The notes: generated by a model not told the origin, from the letters alone. DNA of 44,959 nt from Belliella filtrata (GCF_022549775.1 NZ_JAKZGP010000043.1:1-44959), one strand, 5' to 3'; shown: positions 16,191 through 27,334, numbered from the stretch's first letter. Translations and numbers: made by a program.

Positions 16191-17738
16191 ATGGATATCA
16201 ACCTACTCCAACAAACCCTGGTACAGCTGGCAGGAGAAGCTGCCAACCCAGAACTGACTACCAATTCACCAAATTTACCTGATACATGGAAGACCCTGAC
16301 TACTCAATTGGTGTCAGCTCCTACAGTTGGCAATATTCAGATACTTCTGGCTTATGGTAATGTGGGGAGCGATGTAATCGCCTGCATGGCCCTAGGTTTG
16401 CCTTGGTCCAACTTGCTTGGTGAGTATCATTTTGGATTTAGTCCACAGAACAAACAGATGCTACCAACAAGTGTGATGGGCGATCCACAGGGAAATTCTA
16501 CTATCCTTAGCTTGTATGCCCTGGCTTACAATTATCTGAGATCGCATGTATGGGACAGCCTGTCCTATTTAACTAACCCAGGAGTAACCGGAAAACCATT
16601 GTACTTAACGGGGATGGGTCTTGGAGGACCATTAGCGCAAATTGTTGCTTTGGACTTTCGACCCGGGCAAAAAGGACCTGCCGACCAGAACATACCTTTC
16701 AATTCCCAACCTCCATCTTATGCGTTTAGCACCGGAAATATAGGTACAAAGGCCTTTCAAAGTCTCTATAATCAGCGGGTAAGCAATACGTATTTGGTGA
16801 CAGTGGGGTCTACTACATTACCCGTTGACCTGTTTCCAAGTGAGCCATCCGGCTCAGCATTGGACTTTGCACCCCTGGGGACTTCAGCTCCTGTGACAGC
16901 ACCTGTTCCCCAGCCATACTTTACACCATGGGAAGTCAGAGATTCCATTTTCTATCTGACAGCTTTGGGGGGAAAGCCTCAGACTTTTACACCTTCGCCT
17001 ACTTCCATTCCCAGTCCTCCTGCTGGGTTTAGCCAAGCTTTGGCATTTTCTCTGGGGAAAATGACTGCCATGATCTATCAACAAGCTATGCAGCCCGACA
17101 CCACAGGCTTTCCCGACACCACATCATATATATTGGTCGATACCATTAATTATGGTGGAAGTCTAATAGCTGGAGTTTTTACCAATCCAAATTGTGTGGT
17201 GATTGCTTTCAGAGGCTCCATAACATTCGAGGAATTTCTTTCCTGGGAAGCAGCCACAAGTACAGCCAGCACTCCTTACGGGCAAATGGTAGTAACCGGA
17301 GCCAATAATGTTTACTACCAGGATCCCAACAACAGTGGAACCACTCTCGCGGATCAAGTAATAGCTCAAGTTACTACATACAGCGACAAAAAATTATACT
17401 TGACAGGACATGGCTTCGGCGGCGTACTGGCTAACATGGCAGCAGCAGATTTGACTTTTAAAAAGACTAACCCTAGCCCCATAAAGGGCATCTATACCTT
17501 CGGGGCAAATTATTGGGCAGGAACGGCCTTTTCGGCCAACTTTAATGGAAAGCTCGGAGCCGTTAGTTATCAGGTTCTTCGCCCACAGGACAAAATTGCT
17601 ACTGCACTGAGTAATCTTCCATTGTTCAATCCAGTGGGTAACATTGTTGTTCTAAATGGCACATTAAACGTAGCTAGAGACACCAGTCATTCGCTTGATG
17701 CATACCTAAGTTTACTTGACCCCAGCAGGGTTATTTAA
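16191..17738 (+). CDS. Tandem lipase-class-3-like protein with nucleophile Ser replaced
   Basis: A 515-residue protein with two alpha/beta-hydrolase halves of the class-3 lipase type. Half 1 has YLTGMGLGGPLAQ (141-145), half 2 CVVIAFRGS followed by YLTGHGFGGVLAN (406-410). The family motif is G-H-S-x-G. Here the nucleophile serine is glycine in both halves (Gly143 and Gly408). In half 2 the rest of the site appears kept: TFGANYWAGTAF, an Asp in RPQDKI, and a His in HSLDAYL near the C-terminus. The protein is therefore probably a non-catalytic lipase fold used for binding or structure. There is no signal peptide. It starts 7 bp after the collagen-like gene and lies just before the giant gene. 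Confidence 0.8.
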   Translation: MDINLLQQTLVQLAGEAANPELTTNSPNLPDTWKTLTTQLVSAPTVGNIQILLAYGNVGSDVIACMALGLPWSNLLGEYHFGFSPQNKQMLPTSVMGDPQGNSTILSLYALAYNYLRSHVWDSLSYLTNPGVTGKPLYLTGMGLGGPLAQIVALDFRPGQKGPADQNIPFNSQPPSYAFSTGNIGTKAFQSLYNQRVSNTYLVTVGSTTLPVDLFPSEPSGSALDFAPLGTSAPVTAPVPQPYFTPWEVRDSIFYLTALGGKPQTFTPSPTSIPSPPAGFSQALAFSLGKMTAMIYQQAMQPDTTGFPDTTSYILVDTINYGGSLIAGVFTNPNCVVIAFRGSITFEEFLSWEAATSTASTPYGQMVVTGANNVYYQDPNNSGTTLADQVIAQVTTYSDKKLYLTGHGFGGVLANMAAADLTFKKTNPSPIKGIYTFGANYWAGTAFSANFNGKLGAVSYQVLRPQDKIATALSNLPLFNPVGNIVVLNGTLNVARDTSHSLDAYLSLLDPSRVI

Positions 17739-17788
17739 CCGACATCCCAGTATGATACTTTCACCAAATAAACTCACACCACGTGGTA

Positions 17789-20700
17789 ATGCTATCAACC
17801 TCCTCCTTTGAAGAAAATGTGACTTTTCTTCAGTCACCAGACTCAAGCTTTTCAGGTCTTGATCCTATACTTGGTAGTCTGGGTGTGCTTACTGGCCTTC
17901 TTAAGAAAAATGAAGACGATTCTTACTCCTTAATTCCTGAATGGTTCAATAACCCCTATGTGAACACAAAGGCCGGAATTGTTAAAAACCCCGCAGAATT
18001 TAATACCTTATTTGAAGAACTTCTTGGAATGATAGGAGGAAATGCTTTCGGCATACCCGTACAAAACCCCAGCCTTTTAGGTAACTGGTTTCCTATCAAA
18101 TACCAAAAGGATGGTCAAGATATCAATACAGGGGTATACGTTGTAACCTATCAATCAGGAAGCAGTACCGTCATAGGTGTAGGAGTTTATCATGCTTGGG
18201 AATTCGGGAGCCCTACCACCTTACAGTCAGCGGTCTGGGGAATGATTCCTTTTGTTGCTATTGATGCAGAGGACAGCAATGACCCAGTAAAAATGACCTT
18301 TGTTACCGAAGGTTTTCCGATCGCTTTTGGAGCTGCAGTCGATGGCCCAGATCCCTCTTCTCCACTTATAGACATCAATGGCATCCAGTTCAACGGCGTT
18401 AAAGTCAATGCCAATATTGACCTGGCAAAAGAAATTGCAGGAAAACCGCCATTCGAGTTAGGGGTGGAAATCATTGGCCTGCAGTTGGCCGGTGAAGATA
18501 AACCCTCTAACAGGTCCCTGTCCGATCTGGAAGCTATCACGGCTGAAAAGATCATGAATACGGCCTCCAGTCTTTTTGTGGGTGGTTTGAGCAAAGTATT
18601 CCCTGAACTCAAAGGGAACATTCAGTACTTTCCTCCCCTTTTTGGTTTAAGCTCGCAGGTACCAAAGGTAGAAGGTGCCCCAAGCGCCACACTCCCTATA
18701 TTAGAATGGTATGAGTTGTTCAACGCCGCAAAAGACAATAACGCTGAAATGATTTTCCTGAAATGGTTCAATACCATCTCTGCGGATAATGACACGCTTA
18801 AAACCTGGCTTTCATGTCTTTCGGGATTCCTTAGAAATGAGGTCGGCGTCTTAGGTAACGGATCACGCACCTCACCTTTTCTGATCCCGCTACTGGATGT
18901 GAGTAGCATAGGTACCTTAAGCCTTGCCATGGGAACTGAAGTGCTTGGAGAAGGCTCTCGCATACTTTACCCAGGCATGTCCTTTTCAGGGTCACCTATT
19001 GAATTTGGTACTTCTGGCATAGTATTTACGATGCAGGCCGAGAGCGAACTGGCAAGGTTTCAGATTACAGGAAACGCCATCGGGCTTTCTCCTTCCATCA
19101 ATTTTACCGCAAAGTTCAGCCTCAAAAACAAAACGAAAAATCAACCTCTGGCTGAATTTAACCTCGAAAACAAGGAGTATTCCATTGGCTCTTTGGAAGG
19201 AGGTATATCTTTGGGCTCAGACTCCAGTATGATGCCGTGGTTTGGCCTGAATGCAGTGACTATTGGTAACACGCATTACGACACCCTGAACTTACTTTCG
19301 CCCGGACAATTGGCAAATGCAGGTGCTGCGGCAATTAGCGAAGGCTTGCAAAGCCTCTTGGATTTTGGTACGGACAATAAAAAACTCTCTTATAGTATCG
19401 GCGCTTTAATTGGTTTACAGGCACCTTCTTCAGCTGGGGCCAATTGGCCTGAAAATCTTGTGCCTCCTTTCTCCCCAACAGGCATGGTGACGTCCATCAC
19501 CAACCCGATTGGTGCCTGGGCCAGCTATTACGCCAACGTGCTTTCCTACCAGCAGCAGGTCTCTGGAAAAGAGGCTTTCTATTATGTGGTAGAATCATTT
19601 GCCCAACTTCTGCAGGCTGGTACAGACTCCTTGCCAATTAGCATTACTGGATCAGGGACACAGCAAGACCCCTGGAAAGCAGGAATCTCCGTTAAAGACC
19701 AAACCTTGCCGGCCTATCTGGTTTGTTTTCAGGAGAGCACGACTGATTACATCAACCTGAACCTGGGTGTTGAACTTGCTCCCAGACTTACGGTAAAAGG
19801 AACCGACATCGTAGCCTCTCTGACCCTGGATGCCGCCACAATAAGGTTGCCAAAAGACGGGAACCTGAGTCATACTGCAGCTAACTGGCTCTCTGGTGTG
19901 ACCGCACGGCTCACGCTCCCCAAAGGTTTTGAAACACCAGCCATTGGTGGCATGCAGGTTAAAGTAGACACTTCTCAGCTATCAGCCACCTGGAACCAAA
20001 ACGGTGGATGGTCATGGTCTATGTTGATAAAGGGGCCAACTCTGGTGGTAGACGGAAACTCTACCGCTTTGGGTACAGACCTCGATTTTGATGACCAGTC
20101 AACGCTAGAGGATCTGGTGAAGCAAAGCGCGTCGACCTTTGGCCCTTTCCTGGTTTCAGCACTGGGTACCATGCTCGTACGGACCCAGTCCAAAGCTGGC
20201 CTCTTCGTAGCCGGTGCCTTGGGGCTGGTCAAAGACTTGTCCACTGCGCCTGCATTCCCAAAAACTGGGTTGTCCTGGTCAGGATTTGAACTTTATCCTT
20301 TTTCCAGTTTCACTGATCCATGGACTGACTTCAACAAACAGATAGACCAACTTTTTAATACAGACAGCAAGGGCAAAAGTGTCCTGGGCCTGCTGGCCTA
20401 TACCATGTCCGGAACAGCAGACGCCCCTGCCATTACCGGAAGTGGCTCATTCACCGACCCCTGGCTCACGCCGATCCCTTTCGGCTTTAACCTACCGGTT
20501 TGGTATAATACGGAGAAACAAAACCTGGGTCTCGGATTTGGTCGTCAGGACGTCTTCAATTACCCCTGTTCAGGCAAGACTGAAATTGCTTTTAAACTGG
20601 AACAAAGGCTGAATCTTGTCGAATACTCCACCCTAAGCCAGAAATTAGAATTTATTGATGATGTCCCTTCACTAAATTTTATCGGCACACTTTTCAATCC

Positions 20701-23700
20701 CAATACCAAATTGGTTGACCTTGGGAGCATAGGTAGCATTGATAAAATTATGCTAGGCCTGACCCTGTCATTAGTGAATGGTGAGCTCCGCGTGCAGCCA
20801 GTCGTTACTTTGGTCAATGCCCAGATCGGCACTGACTTTCAAGCTGAACTGGTCACACTGGAACAGTTCCTGAGCGACAGCTTTGCCTCAAACCTGCAAT
20901 CTGCATTTCTGGCTTTGCTCAATGGTGCGCTCCAGGCCGCTACAAACCTGGAAGCGGTAACCGGCAATAGCGGATTTCAGACCACCTATAGCCTGTTACA
21001 ATTAATAGGGCTTACCCTGCCCCGAGCCAATGATCAGGCAGCTTACGGCATCAATACCAGTGGATGGAATGCCTTATTGGCCAGCCCGGACACTTATTTA
21101 AGTAGCCAGTTTCAGTCTCTGCTGATGGATCCAGCCCACCGAAAGGAGCTGTTTGTTTTCTTACAGGAAGTTACTGGTATTACCATTCCTTCCCTTCCTG
21201 AACCTGCATTACAGTTTCTCTCTGCACTAAACATCTGCGGACCTGCGAACCAAGGATATCCGCTACTGCCAGAAGCAGTGCTCGAAGTATTTACTAACCC
21301 TGTTCAGGGACTTACCTCCAGATTTGAGAGCTTTTTTACCGATGATAATGCGGTAAGAAACCTGGCCGCTCAAATAGCTTCCAACCTACCACCAGCGAAC
21401 TACGGTCCCTTCACGTTCAGCACCACAGCAAATGGGGTGATTGCTTTGAACATCTTGCCTGAAGACGCCATCGCTCTAGGTGAATTTGTACAGCTGTACG
21501 GCAACCTGCAGCTTAATATCAGTGATGAAACACTAACCTTTACCGGAGATATTTATATACCCAAAGTCGGGCTGACACTGGCTTCATCCCTGGGTCTACG
21601 TATGGACAACGGGGCCTTACAAACTCCCACATTTGCCGTGCAGCTTATTTGGGGTGATGGCCGCAAACCTTCCGCCAGCCCCTTGGAAATTTATCCTTTT
21701 AAATCCTCAACTTTCGTCGACCAGGTGTCAGAATTGGCCCCAGCCTATACACTGAATATCCTTCTCAATGCGATATTCGAAGAAGAGCTGCTCGGTAAAT
21801 ACGAATTTGTGCAGAAGATTTTCGAAGGCCTGGGCATAGGCAAAGATGAAGAGGGTATCTGGCGTATGCCGTCGCTCATGGGCATTTTATCGGATCCATT
21901 GGGCTGGATACTATCAGATGAAGTGCTCGGCACGAATGGTAATTTCAGTGTGCCTAAACTGATCACCCTGCTGGGTAACCTGCCTGAGGTTAACTATAAC
22001 GCTATACAGATAACACCTACCCCAGGCAAGGGACTAAATCTGACCGGCCTGCCTTACGGATTCAAAATAGGCATAAACGGGGAAAATAATTTGGCTACTT
22101 TCAATTTTGGTGTTGACTCCATCTCTATTGTCAGCGACCAAGCTGCCATTAAGAACCTAAATTTTGGTGTAAGCCTCAACGAGAGCTATCAGCCCGCCTT
22201 TTCCGGAGGGCTAGAGCTTGAGGCTATGATCCCTGCGCTTCAGGATGGCTTTTTCACCCGTGTGTCCTACGACAAAGAATTTCAGTTCAGCATTTCACAA
22301 GGCACTCCTGCCAAACCTACCGGCTTGGGGGTACAGTTATTGCCATTTCAGGGTTGGGGTACACTGGCGGGGCAAGCCCTGGCTACCGGAGCAGCAATAG
22401 TGATCAATGATGTGATGCCGAAACTAATGAACTACTTGCAGGCCAAGTATCCTGCCAGCACGACCGATGCAGGCAAGTTTTTGGCCGCTATGGATGGCTT
22501 TGCGACCAAAATGGATGTAAAAGATCTGGTCAACAACATTATAAGCGCCTTTTCACAGGCATTAAGTGAAGGTATGAGCGGGAATGCTTTGCTTGAGCGA
22601 CTGGAAAAAGTGGCCTTTGAATGGGTAAAACAACGTTTTTCTACAGCAAACGCCAACGATACAGCCACTGCGATAGCAGACCTGCTCAAGCTGGCGTTAC
22701 CGGCAGACTCCCTATCAGTGATTGAAGGTCGTATCCAGTATGTCCCAAGTGCCAAACTACCCTTCAAATTGCTTGCTGGGCTGGACGCTACCAACTCGAT
22801 TGGATTATGGGCCGGGGCGGAACTGCCTGATATGAAATTGCTTAAAATGGAGATAGCTCCAACCGGGGTGGCCTACAACCTGGATAAAGGCGATTTTGAT
22901 ATTTCCTTTGGGTTGGATTTGGTCGTGCCCATCGAAAACCTGAACGGTCCGGGCTTGAGTATTAAATTCAGTAACGGACAATTTGATTTTGGCTTCGATC
23001 CACTGGCTGATCCAAACAAAATGGGAACACCTTCTGACCTGAATGTAGCGTTGCTGCCAAACTTTTTTGGAGGCGGTAATGTCGGCGACAAGGTATCTTC
23101 ATGGGTACTCAACGTGATTAAAGATGTCCTACCGCGCTATGTTTCTCTTCTGGTTCTTAATCAAAATCAGGTAAAGGCGTGGCTGGAGGCTCCTCTAATC
23201 AAATCCTCTACAATTAGCCCAGTATTGCTTCTAGAAGCCACTCAACTGATAGAAGATACTGAAGGGGTCTACGTCCTCAATTCATTCGATAACCTGGCTA
23301 AACTAACCCCAACGGAATTTTTAGGAAACTTTCTGTTTACGTTACTCAAAGAACCATGGACGCTACTCACTTTCAGTGATGAGGGAAAAATCATTATTGG
23401 CCCCAAAAATAAGGTGGAAGGCTACTTTGGTTTGCTTATACAAGCACCAAACCTTTCTATTGCTGCCATCCCCAATCTCGTTTTCCAATTAGGGGCAAAA
23501 AATACTGATTGGATCAGCAACAGTGTAAACGGAAGCCCAACATTTGGAGATAGGGGAATAGGCTTTTATGTCCCTATTGCCCAAAACGGAAACGATTCTT
23601 ACACCGTAGACTTTACCCACTTTAACCTGGTGTTAAACAATGTAGGTTTCGATATCATCGGCAAAAATGGACAGCCCATTGTGGACCTGAGTCGCTTTAA

Positions 23701-26700
23701 ACTTGGTGCTGTAGACCCACGTGCTTTGTTTGACCTGCAATTTCAGGGAGACCAGCCCATCAAGATGCAATTCGGAGCAGGCTTGACCATGGATGAAATG
23801 GGGCTTTCCCTATCTCCCAAAACCATCTCTGAGGGCGGAGGAAATAACCCGATCGCCAAAAATGTGCTTGGGTCTGGTGAATCTGAGAATGACAATAAAA
23901 CAACTAATCCACGGTTCTCTGTTGATGTAGGCTATGTAGATAAACTCTGGGTAAACTTGCGAAGCAATACTGGCAACGGTCATGAAGTGGTCATTCCAGT
24001 GCAAAGAAGTTTTGGTCCACTATATATTGAAAATATTGGACTGGGGTGGGAAGGAGAAAAAAAGCCACCACTGCTAGACTTTATCAGTTCTGGAAGCTTT
24101 GAGCTGGCGGGGTTCAAAGCGGCACTTCAAGGCTTACGGGTGGGTATGCCAGTCACAGCGCCTACCGATTGGAGTAAATACACGATCGATCTGGATGGGT
24201 TTGCTGTAGATTACACAGGTGGTATCACCATCAACGCCGGCTTCCTGAAAAGTGAGTCAGAGGGTATTGTAGAATACACAGGTGTGGCTATACTTTCCGC
24301 TAAAAAGTTCTCCTTAGGAGCTTTAGGGTCTTATGCTCAAATAAAAATGCAAAATGGAGACACCTCAACCTCCATGTTTATTTTCGGAGTGCTCAATGCA
24401 CCACTGGGGGGTGTTCCCGCATTTTTCATTGAAGGTATTGCTGCGGGATTTGCCTATAACAGAACCCTCGATATTCCAGGTATTGAAAACGTCGCCAACT
24501 TCCCATTAGTCAAAGGGGTTGCGGAAGGTTCCTTTACGGAGGGAGAGAATCCTATGGATGCCTTGATTAAACTCAATGATGTCATTCGTCCGCAGGTAGG
24601 CCAATATTGGTTTGCCGCAGGCCTTAAATTTTCCTCCTTCCAGTTGTTGGAAACCACAGCTCTGCTGTTTCTTAGCTTTGGCAAAGACTTTGAATTCAAC
24701 TTATTGGGCGTTTCTACGGCTACCCTTCCTCCAAAAGTTGGACCCAACCTCGCCCTGGCCTATATGGAACTGGCCATCAAGGTCACCATCAGTCCTTCAG
24801 CAGGGTATGTTTCTGCCGAAGCTCAGTTGACCCCAAATTCATTTGTGCTGGCCAAGGATGTTAAATTAACGGGCGGTTTTGCTTTCTACTTATGGTTTAA
24901 AGATATCCCACTTAAAGATGGTGGAATGATCCATGCAGGAGATTTTGTGGTCACCTTAGGGGGGTATCACCCCGCATTCAATAAGCCTGTTTACTATCCA
25001 GAGGTGCCTCGTCTAGGGATCAATTGGAAGCTGGATTTCTCAGTAGGGAAAGTATCCATTACTGGTGGTGCATACTTTGCCATTTGCCCTACGGCCATCA
25101 TGTCTGGTGGTTACCTGAAAATTGCCTTTGATGCAGGCCCTCTCATTGCGGGCTTAGATGCCTATGCCAACTTCCTCATCGAATGGGATCCTTTCTATTT
25201 CAATGTCGGCATCGGTGTGACGGTCTATGCTGGATTCCAGACTACCATTGCGGGTGTTTCTGTACGTCTGGTGGCTAAGCTGGGTTGTAGGCTTGAATTG
25301 CAAGGCCCTCCTGTGTTTGGCAAAGTTGAAGTAGACTGGTACGTGATCAGTTTCTCTATTCCTATCGGAAATCAGGAGAACCACCCTTCTACAGCAAGCC
25401 TGGATTGGTCTGCTTTTGAAGCATCCTTCCTGCCAGCTCCCACCTCTTCCTCTCCAAGTCCCGCAAAGTCAAACGCGGGAGTCATGATGCTAGCTGATAA
25501 AAACGGTCAGCAGAGCGATAACCAGCAGGTAGTAAAGTGGACGGCACAAACAGGCCTTGAGCAGGACAGTAACGATGGTGAAGAAGGTACAAGTAAGAAT
25601 GAATGGGTAATAAACCCTATACCTTGGAGGCTCACCGTGGAATCAGCGGTTCCAAGCAGTACGGTTACAGTTACTAATTCAGATACATCCCTGCAAGGCA
25701 GTAGTCAAGTAGGGGTAAGGCCCATGGGAAAAGAAGATCAATTGCTATCTGTGATGACCGTTACTTTATCCGACAATTCGGGAAAAGCAATAAACCTTAA
25801 AGCACGAAATATAAGCCTTTCAGCAAGCAACAACGGAGCCCCGTCGGCCTTATGGTCAAGATCGGAGTTGAATCGGGAAATTGCACCTGATCCCAATACG
25901 ATGCTTATTCCCAATGTGCTGTTCGGACTTGAGCTGGATGCTAGTCAATATGTGTATTCAGGGGTTGTGCCGGAGTTCCCGATGGAAAACCTTGCTTATG
26001 TAGTTGGTGACGTCAAGCGATTGTCTTATGATTTTACGCCTAACTATCCTCCAGCAGCACTTTATCCCGTGGAGGATCAGCAAAAGGCCTTTACTTTTAT
26101 CAGGCAGTCCATCATGGATGGTACCGTGATTAATAACCGGAATGATATTTACCATGCGCTACAGGCATCTGCCATCAACGCTCCGCTAAACCCGAACCTG
26201 TCGGTAATGGCTTCCTCGGCAAACCTGATATTACAGGACTTCCCAGTACTCGCCAGAATAGGGATCTATCAGAACAACGGTAAAGTTGAGTCGGGTAAGA
26301 CTATTCTTCTCCAAAGTCCAAACCAGAACGTGGCTGAGGAACCAACTTATACCAGAGAGCCTCAATTAATGGCACAATTGCAAACCTATAAGACCACAAG
26401 TAAATATGACCCTGAAGCACTTAACCTTCCCAAACTGACCAGAAGGGCGAAAGGTCAATGGAAAACTACCCATAAAATTGCCAGCGAAAGCTACCTGACC
26501 TCACTAAAGGACTTTGTCAGTACACCAAGTAAATCGCTGTATGACGGCACTACACTGGTATGGAAGACTGACCCTAACCTGCCACTTGATCTGGATCTAA
26601 AGGGAGAGCTCCCAAGCCTTATCGCCAGTTTTGATGAATATGGAAGCCTACTGGGTTTTGACCATTTCAGCGGATTTGAAACTTTTGAGCTCCCTGCCAA

Positions 26701-27334
26701 AACGGGTCAGGTCATTGTTCAGGGATTTGAAACCAAACCTGAGGCGGTACTAGGCTGGCAAATAAACACCCTTCTTTCCAAAGTAAACGGCGGATGGTTC
26801 CTTGCTGACGGATGTTTGGTACGTGTTCAAAACAGCCGACAAATAAAAGCCAGGACAGGCCAGATTGGGTATGTAAAAGCGAGTGATTTGCTGGATCAAA
26901 ACGTTGTGAAAACTTCTGGAAATGCAACGAGAAAGGGATGGATCCAGTCGGTTTTTCCAAGACATGCTCAGGTATTTGGTGTATTGCTAAAAGGAAAAGC
27001 AGATGCAAGATCGATCAAGGTGGCTATTGCCGCAGATGAAATACCGGTCAAAACCGGTGAGTTAAAAGCCATTGCTATCCAAGTCTACAAGGAAAATACC
27101 CTAATGTTATTCGATGCCCCATCGAATGCCAATGCCAACTATGGGATGATGATCTCCTTGATAGATCAGGAGGTAGAAGTGCTGGGTATGTATGCTTTGG
27201 GCAAAAATAGCGCAGTAAAAAATGAATTGATCCATGAACTTTCCCTCACTCAGGCTGGAATTGATTTTGGAAATTCATCTCACAAAACGACCAGTGTTAA
27301 ATTAACTCAAAAACAAAAGAATGATGAGCAATAG
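17789..27334 (+). CDS. Giant DUF6603-type protein (about 3180 residues)
   Basis: A very large, apparently all-beta-rich protein without signal peptide or obvious membrane helices. Residues about 2070-2530 match my memory of the DUF6603 family (FGPLYIENIGLGWE, GITINAGFLKS, MFIFGVLNAPLGGVPAFFIEGIAAGFAYNR, then FPLVKG), a domain of unknown function. The N-terminal third has a regular repeat: a G-x-G-S/T-x3-S/D-P-W/F motif near residues 357, 619 and 883, about 263 residues apart. Similar segments (LYPFSSFTDPW, IYPFKSSTFVD, LLPFQGWGT) recur further on. About 2540-3180 form a separate C-terminal region. The start is ATG at 17789, with GTG at 17783 as alternative; neither has a clear ribosome-binding site. 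The gene overlaps the next one by 14 bp. Function unknown. Confidence 0.8.
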   Translation: MLSTSSFEENVTFLQSPDSSFSGLDPILGSLGVLTGLLKKNEDDSYSLIPEWFNNPYVNTKAGIVKNPAEFNTLFEELLGMIGGNAFGIPVQNPSLLGNWFPIKYQKDGQDINTGVYVVTYQSGSSTVIGVGVYHAWEFGSPTTLQSAVWGMIPFVAIDAEDSNDPVKMTFVTEGFPIAFGAAVDGPDPSSPLIDINGIQFNGVKVNANIDLAKEIAGKPPFELGVEIIGLQLAGEDKPSNRSLSDLEAITAEKIMNTASSLFVGGLSKVFPELKGNIQYFPPLFGLSSQVPKVEGAPSATLPILEWYELFNAAKDNNAEMIFLKWFNTISADNDTLKTWLSCLSGFLRNEVGVLGNGSRTSPFLIPLLDVSSIGTLSLAMGTEVLGEGSRILYPGMSFSGSPIEFGTSGIVFTMQAESELARFQITGNAIGLSPSINFTAKFSLKNKTKNQPLAEFNLENKEYSIGSLEGGISLGSDSSMMPWFGLNAVTIGNTHYDTLNLLSPGQLANAGAAAISEGLQSLLDFGTDNKKLSYSIGALIGLQAPSSAGANWPENLVPPFSPTGMVTSITNPIGAWASYYANVLSYQQQVSGKEAFYYVVESFAQLLQAGTDSLPISITGSGTQQDPWKAGISVKDQTLPAYLVCFQESTTDYINLNLGVELAPRLTVKGTDIVASLTLDAATIRLPKDGNLSHTAANWLSGVTARLTLPKGFETPAIGGMQVKVDTSQLSATWNQNGGWSWSMLIKGPTLVVDGNSTALGTDLDFDDQSTLEDLVKQSASTFGPFLVSALGTMLVRTQSKAGLFVAGALGLVKDLSTAPAFPKTGLSWSGFELYPFSSFTDPWTDFNKQIDQLFNTDSKGKSVLGLLAYTMSGTADAPAITGSGSFTDPWLTPIPFGFNLPVWYNTEKQNLGLGFGRQDVFNYPCSGKTEIAFKLEQRLNLVEYSTLSQKLEFIDDVPSLNFIGTLFNPNTKLVDLGSIGSIDKIMLGLTLSLVNGELRVQPVVTLVNAQIGTDFQAELVTLEQFLSDSFASNLQSAFLALLNGALQAATNLEAVTGNSGFQTTYSLLQLIGLTLPRANDQAAYGINTSGWNALLASPDTYLSSQFQSLLMDPAHRKELFVFLQEVTGITIPSLPEPALQFLSALNICGPANQGYPLLPEAVLEVFTNPVQGLTSRFESFFTDDNAVRNLAAQIASNLPPANYGPFTFSTTANGVIALNILPEDAIALGEFVQLYGNLQLNISDETLTFTGDIYIPKVGLTLASSLGLRMDNGALQTPTFAVQLIWGDGRKPSASPLEIYPFKSSTFVDQVSELAPAYTLNILLNAIFEEELLGKYEFVQKIFEGLGIGKDEEGIWRMPSLMGILSDPLGWILSDEVLGTNGNFSVPKLITLLGNLPEVNYNAIQITPTPGKGLNLTGLPYGFKIGINGENNLATFNFGVDSISIVSDQAAIKNLNFGVSLNESYQPAFSGGLELEAMIPALQDGFFTRVSYDKEFQFSISQGTPAKPTGLGVQLLPFQGWGTLAGQALATGAAIVINDVMPKLMNYLQAKYPASTTDAGKFLAAMDGFATKMDVKDLVNNIISAFSQALSEGMSGNALLERLEKVAFEWVKQRFSTANANDTATAIADLLKLALPADSLSVIEGRIQYVPSAKLPFKLLAGLDATNSIGLWAGAELPDMKLLKMEIAPTGVAYNLDKGDFDISFGLDLVVPIENLNGPGLSIKFSNGQFDFGFDPLADPNKMGTPSDLNVALLPNFFGGGNVGDKVSSWVLNVIKDVLPRYVSLLVLNQNQVKAWLEAPLIKSSTISPVLLLEATQLIEDTEGVYVLNSFDNLAKLTPTEFLGNFLFTLLKEPWTLLTFSDEGKIIIGPKNKVEGYFGLLIQAPNLSIAAIPNLVFQLGAKNTDWISNSVNGSPTFGDRGIGFYVPIAQNGNDSYTVDFTHFNLVLNNVGFDIIGKNGQPIVDLSRFKLGAVDPRALFDLQFQGDQPIKMQFGAGLTMDEMGLSLSPKTISEGGGNNPIAKNVLGSGESENDNKTTNPRFSVDVGYVDKLWVNLRSNTGNGHEVVIPVQRSFGPLYIENIGLGWEGEKKPPLLDFISSGSFELAGFKAALQGLRVGMPVTAPTDWSKYTIDLDGFAVDYTGGITINAGFLKSESEGIVEYTGVAILSAKKFSLGALGSYAQIKMQNGDTSTSMFIFGVLNAPLGGVPAFFIEGIAAGFAYNRTLDIPGIENVANFPLVKGVAEGSFTEGENPMDALIKLNDVIRPQVGQYWFAAGLKFSSFQLLETTALLFLSFGKDFEFNLLGVSTATLPPKVGPNLALAYMELAIKVTISPSAGYVSAEAQLTPNSFVLAKDVKLTGGFAFYLWFKDIPLKDGGMIHAGDFVVTLGGYHPAFNKPVYYPEVPRLGINWKLDFSVGKVSITGGAYFAICPTAIMSGGYLKIAFDAGPLIAGLDAYANFLIEWDPFYFNVGIGVTVYAGFQTTIAGVSVRLVAKLGCRLELQGPPVFGKVEVDWYVISFSIPIGNQENHPSTASLDWSAFEASFLPAPTSSSPSPAKSNAGVMMLADKNGQQSDNQQVVKWTAQTGLEQDSNDGEEGTSKNEWVINPIPWRLTVESAVPSSTVTVTNSDTSLQGSSQVGVRPMGKEDQLLSVMTVTLSDNSGKAINLKARNISLSASNNGAPSALWSRSELNREIAPDPNTMLIPNVLFGLELDASQYVYSGVVPEFPMENLAYVVGDVKRLSYDFTPNYPPAALYPVEDQQKAFTFIRQSIMDGTVINNRNDIYHALQASAINAPLNPNLSVMASSANLILQDFPVLARIGIYQNNGKVESGKTILLQSPNQNVAEEPTYTREPQLMAQLQTYKTTSKYDPEALNLPKLTRRAKGQWKTTHKIASESYLTSLKDFVSTPSKSLYDGTTLVWKTDPNLPLDLDLKGELPSLIASFDEYGSLLGFDHFSGFETFELPAKTGQVIVQGFETKPEAVLGWQINTLLSKVNGGWFLADGCLVRVQNSRQIKARTGQIGYVKASDLLDQNVVKTSGNATRKGWIQSVFPRHAQVFGVLLKGKADARSIKVAIAADEIPVKTGELKAIAIQVYKENTLMLFDAPSNANANYGMMISLIDQEVEVLGMYALGKNSAVKNELIHELSLTQAGIDFGNSSHKTTSVKLTQKQKNDEQ

